DNA of 64,000 bases from Christensenella hongkongensis (GCF_000981035.1 NZ_LAYJ01000112.1:246520-310519), one strand, 5' to 3'; counted from the first letter of the stretch, positions 24,559 to 33,510 are shown. Translations and numbers: made by a program. Notes: a model not told the origin generated them from the sequence alone.

Positions 24559-25839
24559 ATGGCCGATCAAAACTGGTACCGGCTCGATACCGCGGCAAAA
24601 ATATATCCATCCATCTCCCAAACGCACAACAATACGACCTTCCGGCTTGGGCTTGAGCTTACGGAGCCGGTTCAAAAGGAGATTCTGCAGGAGGCGCTCG
24701 TGCGGATTATGCCGCGTTTTCCGAGCTTTGCGGTAACGCTGCGGCGCGGTCTTTTCTGGTATTATTTCGAACCGAATCCCGCGCTCCCCGTCGTGAAAGA
24801 GGAGAGCGGCTTTCCATGCAAACGCCTGAAGGATTTTATCAACAATGGTTTTTTATTCAACATTATGTACTACAAAAATAACGTGGTCATGGAGTGCTTT
24901 CATGGACTTGCGGACGGCTCCGGTGCGATTGAGTTTTTTAAAACGCTGATGTACGAATATTTTAAGCTGTGCGGCTACGATGTGGACGCGCAGGGCATGG
25001 TGCTCGATCCGGAGGGAAAGGTGCGCGCGGACGAGCTGGAAAACAGCTTTAATGTGTACTATGACGCGAAAGGCGCGGCAAACAAGCTTCGTACGCCGCG
25101 CGCGTTCCATATCATGGGGACGCCCAATCATGACGGGGGAATATTCCTTACGCATGGCATCCTTGACCTGAAGGAGCTTTTGAAGCACGTAAAAGCAAAA
25201 GGCGTGACGGTTTCGGCTTATGTGGCGGCTCTTTTGATTACATGTATCGCAAAAGACCAGGGGCTGGAATATAAAAACGATAAACGGCCTATCATTATTT
25301 CCGTGCCGATGGACCTGCGGGGGATGTTCCCCTCGCATACGCTGCGTAATTTCATCTCTTTTGCCAATGTGGGCGTTGTCGTGGGCGGCGAAATTGACTT
25401 TGACAGTATATTACAGACTGTGTCAGAGCAGCTCAAGGCAGGGCTTTCCAAGGAAAGCATCTCCGCCAACATCAATAAAAACGTAGGCTTCGAAAAGAAT
25501 CCTTTTATCCGTATGACGCCGCTTTTTGTGAAAAACCTTGTGGTGTCAAGCAGTTACAAAAACTATGGTGAGGGCAGCTATACCATGGTGCTTTCAAACC
25601 TTCGCACGGCGCAATTTCCGGAAACCATGAGCAGGCATATCAAAGAGGTCTATTATGCGCTTGGCGTAAGCGATATGAATCCCATGAACTGCGTGGTGGT
25701 ATCCTACAAGGATAAAATGGTTATTACATTTGCGCGCGGAATTATGGAAACGGGCATTGCACGCCGGTTTTTTGAGCATTTTTCAAAGGAGCTTGGGATG
25801 CGCGTGGAGATCAAAGGGAACGAATGGAGCGGGCAATGA
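24559..25839 (+). CDS. Condensation-fold acyltransferase (alcohol O-acetyltransferase-like)
   Basis: 426 residues with the two-lobed fold of CoA-dependent acyltransferases. The catalytic motif HGLADGSG (HxxxDG, about H115) is intact. The second lobe has SVPMDLRGMFPS and a FANVGVVV strand, as in the AATase/DGAT-like families. It joins an acyl group to a hydroxyl or amine, but donor and acceptor cannot be named. ATGA couples it to a zinc-ribbon membrane protein; this pair recurs in Firmicutes to my knowledge. AAAAGGAG precedes ATG 24559. Confidence 0.75.
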   Translation: MADQNWYRLDTAAKIYPSISQTHNNTTFRLGLELTEPVQKEILQEALVRIMPRFPSFAVTLRRGLFWYYFEPNPALPVVKEESGFPCKRLKDFINNGFLFNIMYYKNNVVMECFHGLADGSGAIEFFKTLMYEYFKLCGYDVDAQGMVLDPEGKVRADELENSFNVYYDAKGAANKLRTPRAFHIMGTPNHDGGIFLTHGILDLKELLKHVKAKGVTVSAYVAALLITCIAKDQGLEYKNDKRPIIISVPMDLRGMFPSHTLRNFISFANVGVVVGGEIDFDSILQTVSEQLKAGLSKESISANINKNVGFEKNPFIRMTPLFVKNLVVSSSYKNYGEGSYTMVLSNLRTAQFPETMSRHIKEVYYALGVSDMNPMNCVVVSYKDKMVITFARGIMETGIARRFFEHFSKELGMRVEIKGNEWSGQ

Positions 25840-26504
25840 ATTATTGCGACGATTGTAACGTATATGTGGACGACTGCCTTGAATACTGTCCGTTATGTGG
25901 TAAGCGCCTCACGGAGCATCCGGCGGAAAATGAGCTTTATCCGCATGTAAACAAAAAAACATATGTGGACAGCCGCAGCCTTACGACGGAATATTTGTCG
26001 CTGGCGACCTTTTTAATTATTGCAATTTGCGTTGTGATCAATTTGCTTACATGGGATGGCACGCCGTGGTTTTTGGCGGTTGCGGCGCCCGTACTTTATG
26101 CGTGGGTTTTGATTCGTGTAACGATTATTTCGGATGTGTCGGCAGGGCTGAAAACGCTCCTGCAAATGGTGTCGGTTATCGGTATGTTTATGGCGTTTGA
26201 CTTTGTGGTTGGACGGCTGGGATGGTCGTATGAGGTGATGATGCCGCTGATTCTTGGGCTGGGGATCGCATATATCGATTTTTATTCGTATTTTCATAAA
26301 TCCTATTGGCGCGAGAATTTGCTTTACGCGGTCCTGTTTTTGCTGATGGGGTTTATTCCGCTCATCCTGTATTTGGTTGGAATTAAAATCGCAATCGTAC
26401 CGCTCGTGTTGTGCACCTTCGCAAGCGGTATCACGATCCTGGGAATACTGCGGTTTGCGCTGCGCCAGGTGAAATCGGAAATGCAAAAGAAATTTCATAT
26501 GTAA
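25836..26504 (+). CDS. Zinc-ribbon membrane protein (DUF6320-like)
   Basis: 222 residues. A C4 zinc ribbon (CDDC near 4-7, CPLCGK near 19-24) is followed by about six membrane helices (from residue 50 to 210) and a basic end. It resembles the DUF6320 family found beside acyltransferases. Starts inside the stop codon of the acyltransferase. Likely a membrane partner that positions the enzyme or its lipid substrate; the zinc ribbon would face the cytoplasm. Confidence 0.65.
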   Translation: MNYCDDCNVYVDDCLEYCPLCGKRLTEHPAENELYPHVNKKTYVDSRSLTTEYLSLATFLIIAICVVINLLTWDGTPWFLAVAAPVLYAWVLIRVTIISDVSAGLKTLLQMVSVIGMFMAFDFVVGRLGWSYEVMMPLILGLGIAYIDFYSYFHKSYWRENLLYAVLFLLMGFIPLILYLVGIKIAIVPLVLCTFASGITILGILRFALRQVKSEMQKKFHM

Positions 26505-26517
26505 AGGGGAAAATGGC

Positions 26518-26823
26518 ATGGTAAGGCATATTATCTTGTGGAATATCAAAGAAGAGCTTACGGGCGGAGAACGTGAAGAGGCGAAAGCGGCGATCAAACG
26601 CGAGCTGGAAGCTCTCAAAGGAATCATCCCGGGCATCGTGAAGATGGATGTCATTATCGCGCCGCTTGCGTCGTGCAATGCAGAGGTCATGGTGGACAGC
26701 GCCTTTGAAAGCGAACAGGCGCTTGCGGATTATCTTGTGCATCCGGAGCATAAACGCGTGGGGAGCACATATGTAAGGCCAGTGGTCGTAAACCGCATGT
26801 GCATGGATTACGTGGCGGACTAA
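26518..26823 (+). CDS. Dabb (stress-responsive A/B-barrel) domain protein
   Basis: 101 residues. A ferredoxin-like dimeric barrel: VRHIILWNIKEE at the start, a helix with EALKGIIPGIVKMDV, then FESEQALADYLVHPEHKRV and VVVNRMCMDY. This order is the Dabb family (PF07876). Known members range from stress proteins to polyketide cyclases. AAGGGG lies before ATG 26518, 13 bases after the DUF6320-like gene, so probably cotranscribed. The role here is unknown. Confidence 0.8.
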   Translation: MVRHIILWNIKEELTGGEREEAKAAIKRELEALKGIIPGIVKMDVIIAPLASCNAEVMVDSAFESEQALADYLVHPEHKRVGSTYVRPVVVNRMCMDYVAD

Positions 26824-26891
26824 AACGCCATGCCCGGGCGGCGCTTGCGCGTGTGCAGTTAGATGGAAAGCGGTGCGCCGTCCAGCCTTCT

Positions 26892-27155
26892 TCATAAATA
26901 GGTAACGTCCGGGCCTTCGCGCTGGGCGGAACGCTGATAGTTCACTTTCGGGTATCCCAGCACCATTGTTGTGGCTGCTTTTTTTGTTTTTGGAATGCCG
27001 AGTTCTTTTTTTATTTTACGGGAAGCGTTGGCGGCAGTTGTAAAATAGCCGCTCAACAGCACGCCCAAGCCGTTTGCTTCAGCGACAAATTCCATATTTT
27101 GCGCTGCCAGTATGCCGTCGACGCTGTTTTTGGCAAGGATACGGTGCTCTGTCAT
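26892..27155 (-). pseudogene. Nitroreductase remnant (C-terminal part only)
   Basis: 87 codons that match the C-terminal half of flavin nitroreductases: VDGILAAQNMEFVAEANGLGVLLSG, KIKKELGIPKTKKAATTMVLGYP and YQRSAQRE. Family members are 170-270 residues, so the FMN-binding N-terminal part is missing. A ribosome site (AGAAGG) lies before the ATG at 27155, so a short product may be made, but it could not fold as a full flavoprotein. The other frame just upstream (27229-27155, reading ...KEGMLYDRAP) might be a degraded earlier part. Most likely decaying. Confidence 0.55.
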
Positions 27156-27241
27156 AAAGCATACCTTCTTTCGTTCCTGTTTTTATTGATTGCGGCAGGT
27201 CTGATTTGTACTGGGCATCGGGAAGAAGCATATGCGTTGCC

Positions 27242-28624
27242 TCAGCCGATCATGATGCGGTCTTCCGGATAACGGATGTTGCTTTCGCGGTTCTCGAGAC
27301 GCGCTGCAAGAGCCATTGTGAAAGTGAAAATACCAACCCTGCCTCCATACATCAGTATCATGAATACCGCGCGGCTCGCGTCTGTAAAATTGGCGGTGAC
27401 GGCAGAGGTCATGCCGACCGTGCCAAAACTGGATACGACCTCGTATACCGTATCGGACAGGGAAATCGGCCGTTCATATTCGATCAGCGAAACAATGATG
27501 ATTGCGATAAAAACAAACAGGATTCCAAGCGCTACAATTACAACCGAGCGTAATACGATCGCTTTGTTGATACGCCGCCCAAAGACGACAACGTCCTCGC
27601 GCCCGCGGATAATGGACACGATAAACAAAAACATCAGCGCGACGGTAGTGGTTTTGATCCCACCGCCCGTTCCGGAAGGGGAAGCGCCGATAAACATATA
27701 GATCACAGTCAGAATTTTGGAGGCGGGAGTAAGGTCGCTTTGCGGAACCGCCGCAAAACCGGCGGTGCGTGAAGATACCGAATGAAATAAAGCCCACGAC
27801 GCTTTGTCCTGTACGGGGACGTCCTCGCGCCCGAGCGTTTGGGGATTGTTGTGCTCAAAGAAGAGAAACAAAACAAAGCCGGCGGCAACAAGAAACAGGC
27901 TAACGCATAAAACCATTTTCGTATGCAGCTGGAAACGGTGGCGTTTGTCGCAAAGCTTCCTGTACAGGTCCAGAAGCACGTAGAAACCAATTCCGCCCAG
28001 CGACATCGCGCTTATGGTTGCAATATAAATAACCGGATCGCCCAGAAAAGGCTGCATGCCGGTTCCCATACCAAAGACGTCGAAGCCGGAATTGCAAAAT
28101 GACGATATTGCCTGGAAAATGCTGTAATAGAAGCCGCGGGATACGCCAAACATTGGAACGAACCGGCTGGAATAAGCAAGAAAAATACATAGCTCGATTA
28201 CTGCGGTCATAATGATGATGTCGCGCGTCATTTTGACAACGCCCTGCAGGCGTGAATTATCGGCGGCGTTTTGAGTCATGGAATTCTGGATCACAAGGCG
28301 GTCCCGCAGCGTAAAGCGTTTGCCAATCGCCATATACAACAGTGAAGTCATCGTCATAAAACCGATCCCGCCCAGTTGTATCAGTACAAGGAGCGTTACC
28401 TGTCCAAAAAGGGACAGCGTCGCGCCGACAGGAAAAACGCTCAGGCCTGTTACGCAAACGGCGGAGGTTGCCGTAAAGAGCGCATCAAAAAAACGAAGGG
28501 GTTGCCCATCTGCCGTTGCAATGGGAAGGGACAGCAAAAGCGCTCCAAACAGGATCATTCCACCAAAGCCAAACACGAGTATTTGCGCTGGGCTGATGCC
28601 GCGCCTTTTCAATATGTGAGCCAT
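27242..28624 (-). CDS. TrkH/KtrB-type potassium transporter membrane subunit
   Basis: 460 residues, four repeated M1-P-M2 units. Selectivity-filter regions are visible: TATSAVCVTGLSV, FCNSGFDVFG, SSRTAGFA and SSFGTVGMT, each with the key glycine. It forms the K+ (or Na+/K+) pore. A cytosolic TrkA/KtrA gating subunit is needed for normal function and is not encoded nearby. TTAGGAGA precedes ATG 28624. A TATAAT-like -10 is seen on the minus strand near 28660 without a clear -35. Confidence 0.9.
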   Translation of the reverse strand: MAHILKRRGISPAQILVFGFGGMILFGALLLSLPIATADGQPLRFFDALFTATSAVCVTGLSVFPVGATLSLFGQVTLLVLIQLGGIGFMTMTSLLYMAIGKRFTLRDRLVIQNSMTQNAADNSRLQGVVKMTRDIIIMTAVIELCIFLAYSSRFVPMFGVSRGFYYSIFQAISSFCNSGFDVFGMGTGMQPFLGDPVIYIATISAMSLGGIGFYVLLDLYRKLCDKRHRFQLHTKMVLCVSLFLVAAGFVLFLFFEHNNPQTLGREDVPVQDKASWALFHSVSSRTAGFAAVPQSDLTPASKILTVIYMFIGASPSGTGGGIKTTTVALMFLFIVSIIRGREDVVVFGRRINKAIVLRSVVIVALGILFVFIAIIIVSLIEYERPISLSDTVYEVVSSFGTVGMTSAVTANFTDASRAVFMILMYGGRVGIFTFTMALAARLENRESNIRYPEDRIMIG

Positions 28625-28835
28625 AAAGCAGATTCTCCTAAAGCTGTAATCGTATCCATTATATCAGAATATAAAAAGATTTGTAGCTCAGGTACGCATT
28701 TCCTGTGAACGCACTGCCACAATCGATTCAGGGATGCTGTCCGTATGAAGCCATTTGACCGACAGGACTGCAAAAGAACAACAGTTATATGTAACATCAA
28801 AATCTTTTCATGAAACGGATTTATCCGGGCGGATA

Positions 28836-28864
28836 TTGACAAAAGAAAAAATAGCAAGTATGAT
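28836..28864 (+). promoter_or_regulatory. promoter of the AbrB-ABC operon
   Basis: TTGACA (28836-28841), 17-nt spacer, TATGAT (28859-28864). The rest of 28625-28835 is unassigned spacer between divergent genes. Confidence 0.75.
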
Positions 28865-28890
28865 TAGTATGAAAAGTATAACTAGTATGA
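28857..28890 (+). repeat. four tandem 9-bp AGTATGA repeats at the start site
   Basis: AGTATGA at 28857, 28866 and 28884 and AGTATAA at 28875, exactly 9 bp apart. They overlap the -10 and the start site, so they are placed to act as operators for the AbrB-like protein or another repressor. Confidence 0.6.
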
Positions 28891-28916
28891 AATGTGGGAA
28901 AGCGAGGAGAAGCGTT

Positions 28917-29171
28917 ATGTCACATACGGATGTAGAAACGCCGGACGGAAAATACATCGGCACGGTAAAGGTAGGAGAAAAAGGGCAGATCGTCATCCCA
29001 AAACAGGTGCGTGATATGTTTGATATCAAGCCGGGAGATACGATGCTGGTGCTTGCAGACGTCAAACAGGGAATTGCACTCGTTGGGAACGATATCTTCA
29101 GGGACTTTGCAGACGAAATACTGGGAGCGCAAAAGATGCCGTTTAAACAGGACACGCCGCAGGATGAGTAA
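28917..29171 (+). CDS. AbrB/SpoVT-domain transcriptional regulator
   Basis: 84 residues. The swapped-hairpin DNA-binding domain is clear: VKVGEKGQIVIPKQVRDMFDIKPGDTMLVLADVKQGIALV (about 17-56), and a short tail follows. GAGGAGA before ATG 28917 fixes the start; the frame extends further up, but through the promoter. It is the first gene of a unit with an ABC transporter and presumably regulates it. Such AbrB-ABC pairs are common in Clostridia. Confidence 0.85.
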   Translation: MSHTDVETPDGKYIGTVKVGEKGQIVIPKQVRDMFDIKPGDTMLVLADVKQGIALVGNDIFRDFADEILGAQKMPFKQDTPQDE

Positions 29172-29197
29172 CCGGCGGATCAGAAAGGAAAGCATGT

Positions 29198-30034
29198 ATG
29201 GACTTGTTATCGGTTCGCGGTTTAGGGAAACAGTATCCGGGTTTTGAGCTTAAGGACGTTTCATTTGAGTTGCGGGAAGGCACGATTATGGGATTCATCG
29301 GACGAAACGGCGCGGGCAAAACAACGACGCTTAAATCGCTGATCCACTTTGTCCATCCTGCGGAGGGCGAAATCCTGTTTTTTGGAAAGCGGTTTTCGGA
29401 ACATGAATACGAGATCAAACAAAGAATCGGATTTGTACTGGGGGGAATCAACTACTATCCAAAAAAGCGGTTAAGGACGATTACGGACGTCACCAAACGG
29501 TTTTACGATAAATGGGACGATGCAGCGTATCGCCGGTATATGGAGCTTTTCGGCCTCGATGAAGCAAAACGGCCGGATGAGCTTTCAGAGGGGATGAAGG
29601 TAAAGTACGCGCTTGTGCTTGCGCTCTCACACCATGCGGAAATTTTACTGCTGGACGAGCCGACGAGCGGACTTGATCCGGTATCCCGGGATGAGCTGCT
29701 TGATATTTTCCTTGAGCTTGTGGAGACAGAGAAGGTAAGTATCCTTTTTTCCACGCACATCACGACCGACCTGGAAAAGTGTGCCGACGATGTGACTTAT
29801 ATCAAAAAAGGCCAAATCGTCGCCAGTATGGAGATGGAGACATTTTTGAAGCAGTACAGGGTAGCGGAGTTTACAAGCCAGGCGCAGGACGTTGACAGGG
29901 ATCGGCTCATCGGCTATAAACGCATCAAAAACGGCTTCAGCGCCCTTGTAAAAGCCGAAGACCTGCCAATAAAAGACGCGCAGCTGCGCGAAGCGGGCCT
30001 TGAGGATATCATGGTTCATATGGAGAGGGAGTGA
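29198..30034 (+). CDS. ABC transporter ATP-binding protein (ABC-2 exporter type)
   Basis: 278 residues. Walker A GRNGAGKTTT (about 35), Q-loop region, the signature written LSEGMKVKYALVLAL, Walker B ILLLDEPTSGLD and the H-loop STH. The signature LSEGM in place of LSGGQ occurs in the YtrB/BcrA-like branch. A C-terminal domain of about 60 residues follows. It pairs with the permease six bases downstream to export a peptide, lipid or drug; the substrate is unknown. Confidence 0.88.
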   Translation: MDLLSVRGLGKQYPGFELKDVSFELREGTIMGFIGRNGAGKTTTLKSLIHFVHPAEGEILFFGKRFSEHEYEIKQRIGFVLGGINYYPKKRLRTITDVTKRFYDKWDDAAYRRYMELFGLDEAKRPDELSEGMKVKYALVLALSHHAEILLLDEPTSGLDPVSRDELLDIFLELVETEKVSILFSTHITTDLEKCADDVTYIKKGQIVASMEMETFLKQYRVAEFTSQAQDVDRDRLIGYKRIKNGFSALVKAEDLPIKDAQLREAGLEDIMVHMERE

Positions 30035-30039
30035 AGGAT

Positions 30040-30687
30040 ATGAAAAACCTGATTATGAAAGAATTGCGTTTGGCCATGCAGCCTCCCGCGCTCCTTTTCC
30101 TGGCTCTTTCCGCATTGATCCTGATTCCTTCCTATCCGGGCTATATTGTGTTTTTTTATACCTGCCTTGGTATTTTCTTTATTTGTATGCTGGGCAGGGA
30201 AAACAAGGACATCTACTATACCATGCTGCTGCCCGTTCCCAAGCGGAGCGTTGTGGGGGCAAGGTTTTTTACAGTAGTGCTGTTAGAGCTTGCTCAGCTG
30301 GCGATTGCGGCGCCGTTTGCAGCCATACGCGGGGAGGTCGCCGGGGAAATACCGCTTATGGGCATGGATGCGAATGCAGCCTTTTTTGGTTTTTCATTTG
30401 TGATGTTTGGGATATTTAACCTGGTTTTTCTCACTGGCTATTATAAGGATACCAATAAGGTGGGGGTGCCGTTTTTGTGGGGGTGCGTCGCAACCGGAGT
30501 GTTTATCGTGGTCGCGGAGGCAGCGGCGTATGCCGTCCCATTCGTGCGGGATACGCTTAACGTGAATACGCCGGAAAATCTTGCGGCACAGTTTGCGACG
30601 CTTGCGGTTGGCGTTGCGGTGTATGCGCTGCTTACGCTGGCGGCTTACAAAAAATCTGTAAAGTCGTTTGAGTTGCTCGATCTGTAA
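30040..30687 (+). CDS. ABC-2 type permease
   Basis: 215 residues with six membrane helices, matching the ABC-2 membrane family (PF13346 type) by its MKNLIMKELRLAMQPPALL start and the central DIYYTMLLPVPKRSVVGARF. Partner of the ATPase just upstream. The start could be GTG 30031, four bases into the ATPase stop, or ATG 30040; the latter has better spacing from GGGAG. A terminator closes the three-gene unit. Confidence 0.85.
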   Translation: MKNLIMKELRLAMQPPALLFLALSALILIPSYPGYIVFFYTCLGIFFICMLGRENKDIYYTMLLPVPKRSVVGARFFTVVLLELAQLAIAAPFAAIRGEVAGEIPLMGMDANAAFFGFSFVMFGIFNLVFLTGYYKDTNKVGVPFLWGCVATGVFIVVAEAAAYAVPFVRDTLNVNTPENLAAQFATLAVGVAVYALLTLAAYKKSVKSFELLDL

Positions 30688-30702
30688 TTTCAGGAATGCC
30701 GG

Positions 30703-30738
30703 AAAACGCCCGCGCGTAAAAGACGTGGGCGTTTTTTT
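30703..30738 (+). terminator. terminator of the AbrB-ABC unit
   Basis: AAAACGCCCGCGCG pairs with CGTGGGCGTTTT (one G-T step) and is followed by a run of Ts. Confidence 0.85.
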
Positions 30739-30953
30739 GACAGAAGAAACGTGGTATTGCAGAAGGAAAGATCAGAAAACGGTATATAATTAAATCATTT
30801 AAAAAAGTTTTGCCAAATCTATGGACAAGCCATATTATTTATAGTAGGATAAAGCTATCCACAGAAATACTGATTCGGGTTATCAAAGTTCCCCGGATGG
30901 TTGCGCAAGTAACATTTGCAGGGAACTGGTATGCAGCAAATATTTTTATGCGC

Positions 30954-30967
30954 ATAGCGTGCGCTAT
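30954..30967. promoter_or_regulatory. dyad and -10 upstream of the ROK gene
   Basis: ATAGCG-TG-CGCTAT, seven bases before TATAAT (30974-30979). No good -35. The remainder of 30739-31026 is A+T-rich spacer with nothing else I can name. Confidence 0.35.
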
Positions 30968-31026
30968 CATTTATATAATATGCTGAAAAAAACATATTTT
31001 GAAACAGCATACAGAAGAGAGAAAAA

Positions 31027-32235
31027 ATGGCGTCGAAAAACATCAACAGTGCAAAAATGAAGGAAAATAATATACAGCTTGTCTTTGATGCGATCCGCGA
31101 GAATGAAAAAATATCGAGGAAGGATCTTGCCAGAAAGCTGGGGTTGACTTCCGCGACGATTACCAATATTGTGAATCACCTGTTGCGGGAGAATTATCTC
31201 GTGGAAAGCGGCCTGGAGGAATCGAGCGGAGGAAGGAAGCCGATATTGCTTTCTCTGAATAAAGCGGCGCATTACCTGATTGGAATAGAGCTTAGCTCTG
31301 TGCGTATCAACTGTGTACTCACGGATTTCAGGGCAAATATTATTGGAGAAATCCATTTGGATATTGACGCAGCTGCAGGCAAAGATGTGATTATCGAACA
31401 AATAATCCATGTACTGGAATCGATTATTGCTGAAAATGGTCTTCATCGGGAGCAGGTAATCGGCATTGGGCTCATAACGCCGGGGCCATGTGACTTTGAA
31501 AAGAACCTGATTATCAATCCGCCTAACCTTCCGGGCTGGCACAATGTGCCCATCAAGCAGATCGTCGAAGAGCGTATTGGCATTCCGGTTGAGTTTGAAA
31601 AGGAAACGGCTGCCGCGGCAATGTGCGAGTATTGGTTTGGGCAGGCAAAGGATTCAAAATGTCTGTTTTTGTGCAGCGTCATGCAAAGCGGCATTGGCAG
31701 CAGCGTGCTGATCGACGGGAAAATATTTCATGGATTTTGCAGTGGCTCAGGCGAAATCGGGCATATGATGGTTGATATGAACGGGCCGCAGTGCGCCTGC
31801 GGAAATTATGGCTGCCTGGAAGCGCTTGCCGATGGAAAAGCGCTTGTGCGTTCCGTAAGGCAAAAGCTGAAAACGGACGCGGCGTTTTGCCGCGAATACG
31901 GCGTCGAAGAGGTCGACGCACTGGAGCTGGAAGACGTATGCGCGCGCGCGGAGGACGGCGAGCGCCTCTTTGCGGAGGAAGTTGCTGCCTGTGCGAAATA
32001 TGTGGGAATCGCATTGTGCAATATTATCGTTGCCCTGAGCCCGGATACAATTATATTGACAGGCGCGCTTGCAGATCATTCCCCGTTTTTCATGAGAGAG
32101 CTGAAACAGTTTATCAAGGGGAGAACCTATCCGCAGCACACAGAAAAAATCAATATTTACCATTCGTCCTTTGGGCGGAATATTGATGCGCTGGGTGGCG
32201 TGGCATTGGTGTTTGAACGTATTTTTAAAAGCTGA
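31027..32235 (+). CDS. ROK-family transcriptional regulator (NagC/XylR-like)
   Basis: 402 residues. The N-terminal winged HTH (about 15-70: ENEKISRKDLARKLGLTSATITNIVNHLL) is joined to a sugar-kinase-fold ROK domain. The ROK zinc site is present as CACGNYGCLEA (about 258-268), and GIGLITPGPCDF is the ROK signature. The ATP-binding DxGxT of true ROK kinases is not seen, so this is a ligand-sensing repressor. A perfect 49-bp palindrome right after the gene is a likely operator, pointing to the UroD-like gene downstream as its target. Confidence 0.88.
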   Translation: MASKNINSAKMKENNIQLVFDAIRENEKISRKDLARKLGLTSATITNIVNHLLRENYLVESGLEESSGGRKPILLSLNKAAHYLIGIELSSVRINCVLTDFRANIIGEIHLDIDAAAGKDVIIEQIIHVLESIIAENGLHREQVIGIGLITPGPCDFEKNLIINPPNLPGWHNVPIKQIVEERIGIPVEFEKETAAAAMCEYWFGQAKDSKCLFLCSVMQSGIGSSVLIDGKIFHGFCSGSGEIGHMMVDMNGPQCACGNYGCLEALADGKALVRSVRQKLKTDAAFCREYGVEEVDALELEDVCARAEDGERLFAEEVAACAKYVGIALCNIIVALSPDTIILTGALADHSPFFMRELKQFIKGRTYPQHTEKINIYHSSFGRNIDALGGVALVFERIFKS

Positions 32236-32239
32236 TTCA

Positions 32240-32288
32240 TTTTATACGCACTAACTTAATTTAATAAATTAAGTTAGTGCGTATAAAA
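32240..32288. promoter_or_regulatory. perfect 49-bp palindrome (candidate ROK operator)
   Basis: 24-bp arms that are exact inverted copies, around a single A. The inner part CTAACTTAATTTA / TAAATTAAGTTAG resembles XylR/ROK operators, which are A+T-rich palindromes with TTAG/CTAA outer steps. No T-run follows, so terminator activity is unlikely. It stands between the ROK regulator and the next gene. Confidence 0.6.
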
Positions 32289-32436
32289 CACTGTCAGTGA
32301 TAGAACCCAGCACAACGGGGATTTGCCCGAAGGGCAGGAGAGCTACCCGGGGATGGCAGTATTGGTAAATGTTGCTTTTGCAACCATTTCGCAGGATGCA
32401 ATCAATTTAATAATGGGTTAATAAAAGGAGGAGAAA

Positions 32437-33510
32437 ATGGAAAAAATGAACTCGTGGCAAAGATGTATGGCGGCTATGAATTTTGAAATGCCGGACAGGA
32501 TCCCGGTTGTACCGCAGGCGTTTTTGGTGGCATGCCGTACGGCGGGCTATCAAATCGGACAAATCAACAAGGATGGAAAACTGATCGCGCAGACACATCT
32601 TGTGAGCCAGGAAAAATTTGGTTATGATGGAATCGTTGTTGATGTGGACGATGCGACGCTCGCTGAAGCATGCGGCGCAAAGGTGCAGTTCCGTGAGGAT
32701 GATGTAGCTGTTGTGGATGAGTCGGAGCCTCTTCTGAAAAGCCTGAAGGATGTGGAGAACCTTGAATTGCCCGATCCGCTAAAGGATGGAAGACTGCCCG
32801 TATGGCTGGAGGCAACGCAGATTTTGCGGCAGAAGCTTGGCGGTGAGGTCTTTATTATGGGCCGGGCAGACCAGGGGCCCTTCGACCTTGCGTGCCTTCT
32901 TCGCGGGGCGCAAAATTTTTTGATGGATCTTTTGACCGAGGATCCGAAGGATGTCTACAAGGTGCTGGAATATTGCCGGAATGCGGCGATCAGGTTTGCT
33001 AAAGCGCAGAAGGATGCAGGCGCTGACGCGACCTCTATTGGCGAGGCATATGCGGGGCCGAATCTTATTTCACCTGATATGTACCATGATTTTGCGTTTG
33101 AGCATGAGAAGATTATGGCGCAGGAGGTTCAGGATTATGGAATCCCGCTGTCCCTGCATATTTGCGGGGACGCGTCCAACATCATTGACGAGATGGCGAA
33201 TACCGGCTCGCAAATCATTGAGGTGGACTGGAAGGTGGATATGGGCAGGGCAAAAAAAATCGTTGGAAACCGCGCTGTCCTTATGGGCAACGTAGATCCG
33301 TCCGATCCCCTCGTATGGGGTACGCCGGAGCAGGTGCGTGAAAAGGCAAAGAATATTATTGAACAGACGGGCGGCATGGGGGTATTTTTGAGCTCCGGCT
33401 GCGCGATGGGGTACAACACGCCGGATGAGAATATGATGGCGCTTATTCAGTCGGCCGCCGATTATGGCACGGCGGAGCAGCTTGCAGAATATCAGAGGAG
33501 GCTGGATTAG
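32437..33510 (+). CDS. Uroporphyrinogen decarboxylase-family protein (MtaA/CmuA-like methyltransferase)
   Basis: 357 residues, a TIM barrel of the URO-D/CIMS superfamily. The zinc ligands of corrinoid:CoM-type methyltransferases are visible: H and C in LHICGD (about 238-240) and C in SSGCAMG (about 325). These replace the heme-synthesis active site, so it is not HemE. Such enzymes move methyl groups from a corrinoid protein, but no corrinoid protein is adjacent. GGAGGAG sets ATG 32437. The ROK palindrome is 150 bp upstream. Confidence 0.75.
   Translation: MEKMNSWQRCMAAMNFEMPDRIPVVPQAFLVACRTAGYQIGQINKDGKLIAQTHLVSQEKFGYDGIVVDVDDATLAEACGAKVQFREDDVAVVDESEPLLKSLKDVENLELPDPLKDGRLPVWLEATQILRQKLGGEVFIMGRADQGPFDLACLLRGAQNFLMDLLTEDPKDVYKVLEYCRNAAIRFAKAQKDAGADATSIGEAYAGPNLISPDMYHDFAFEHEKIMAQEVQDYGIPLSLHICGDASNIIDEMANTGSQIIEVDWKVDMGRAKKIVGNRAVLMGNVDPSDPLVWGTPEQVREKAKNIIEQTGGMGVFLSSGCAMGYNTPDENMMALIQSAADYGTAEQLAEYQRRLD

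Noticed and set aside
28625-28835. c-di-AMP riboswitch before trkH
   Set aside because: The gap is about 200 bp and shared with a divergent gene; I see no matching conserved core.
28857-28890. CRISPR or replication iterons
   Set aside because: Only four 9-bp units, no spacers, no cas, rep or dnaA genes, and the array sits on a promoter.
32240-32288. Terminator for the ROK gene
   Set aside because: No T-run follows on either strand and the perfect 24-bp arms with a one-base centre fit an operator better.
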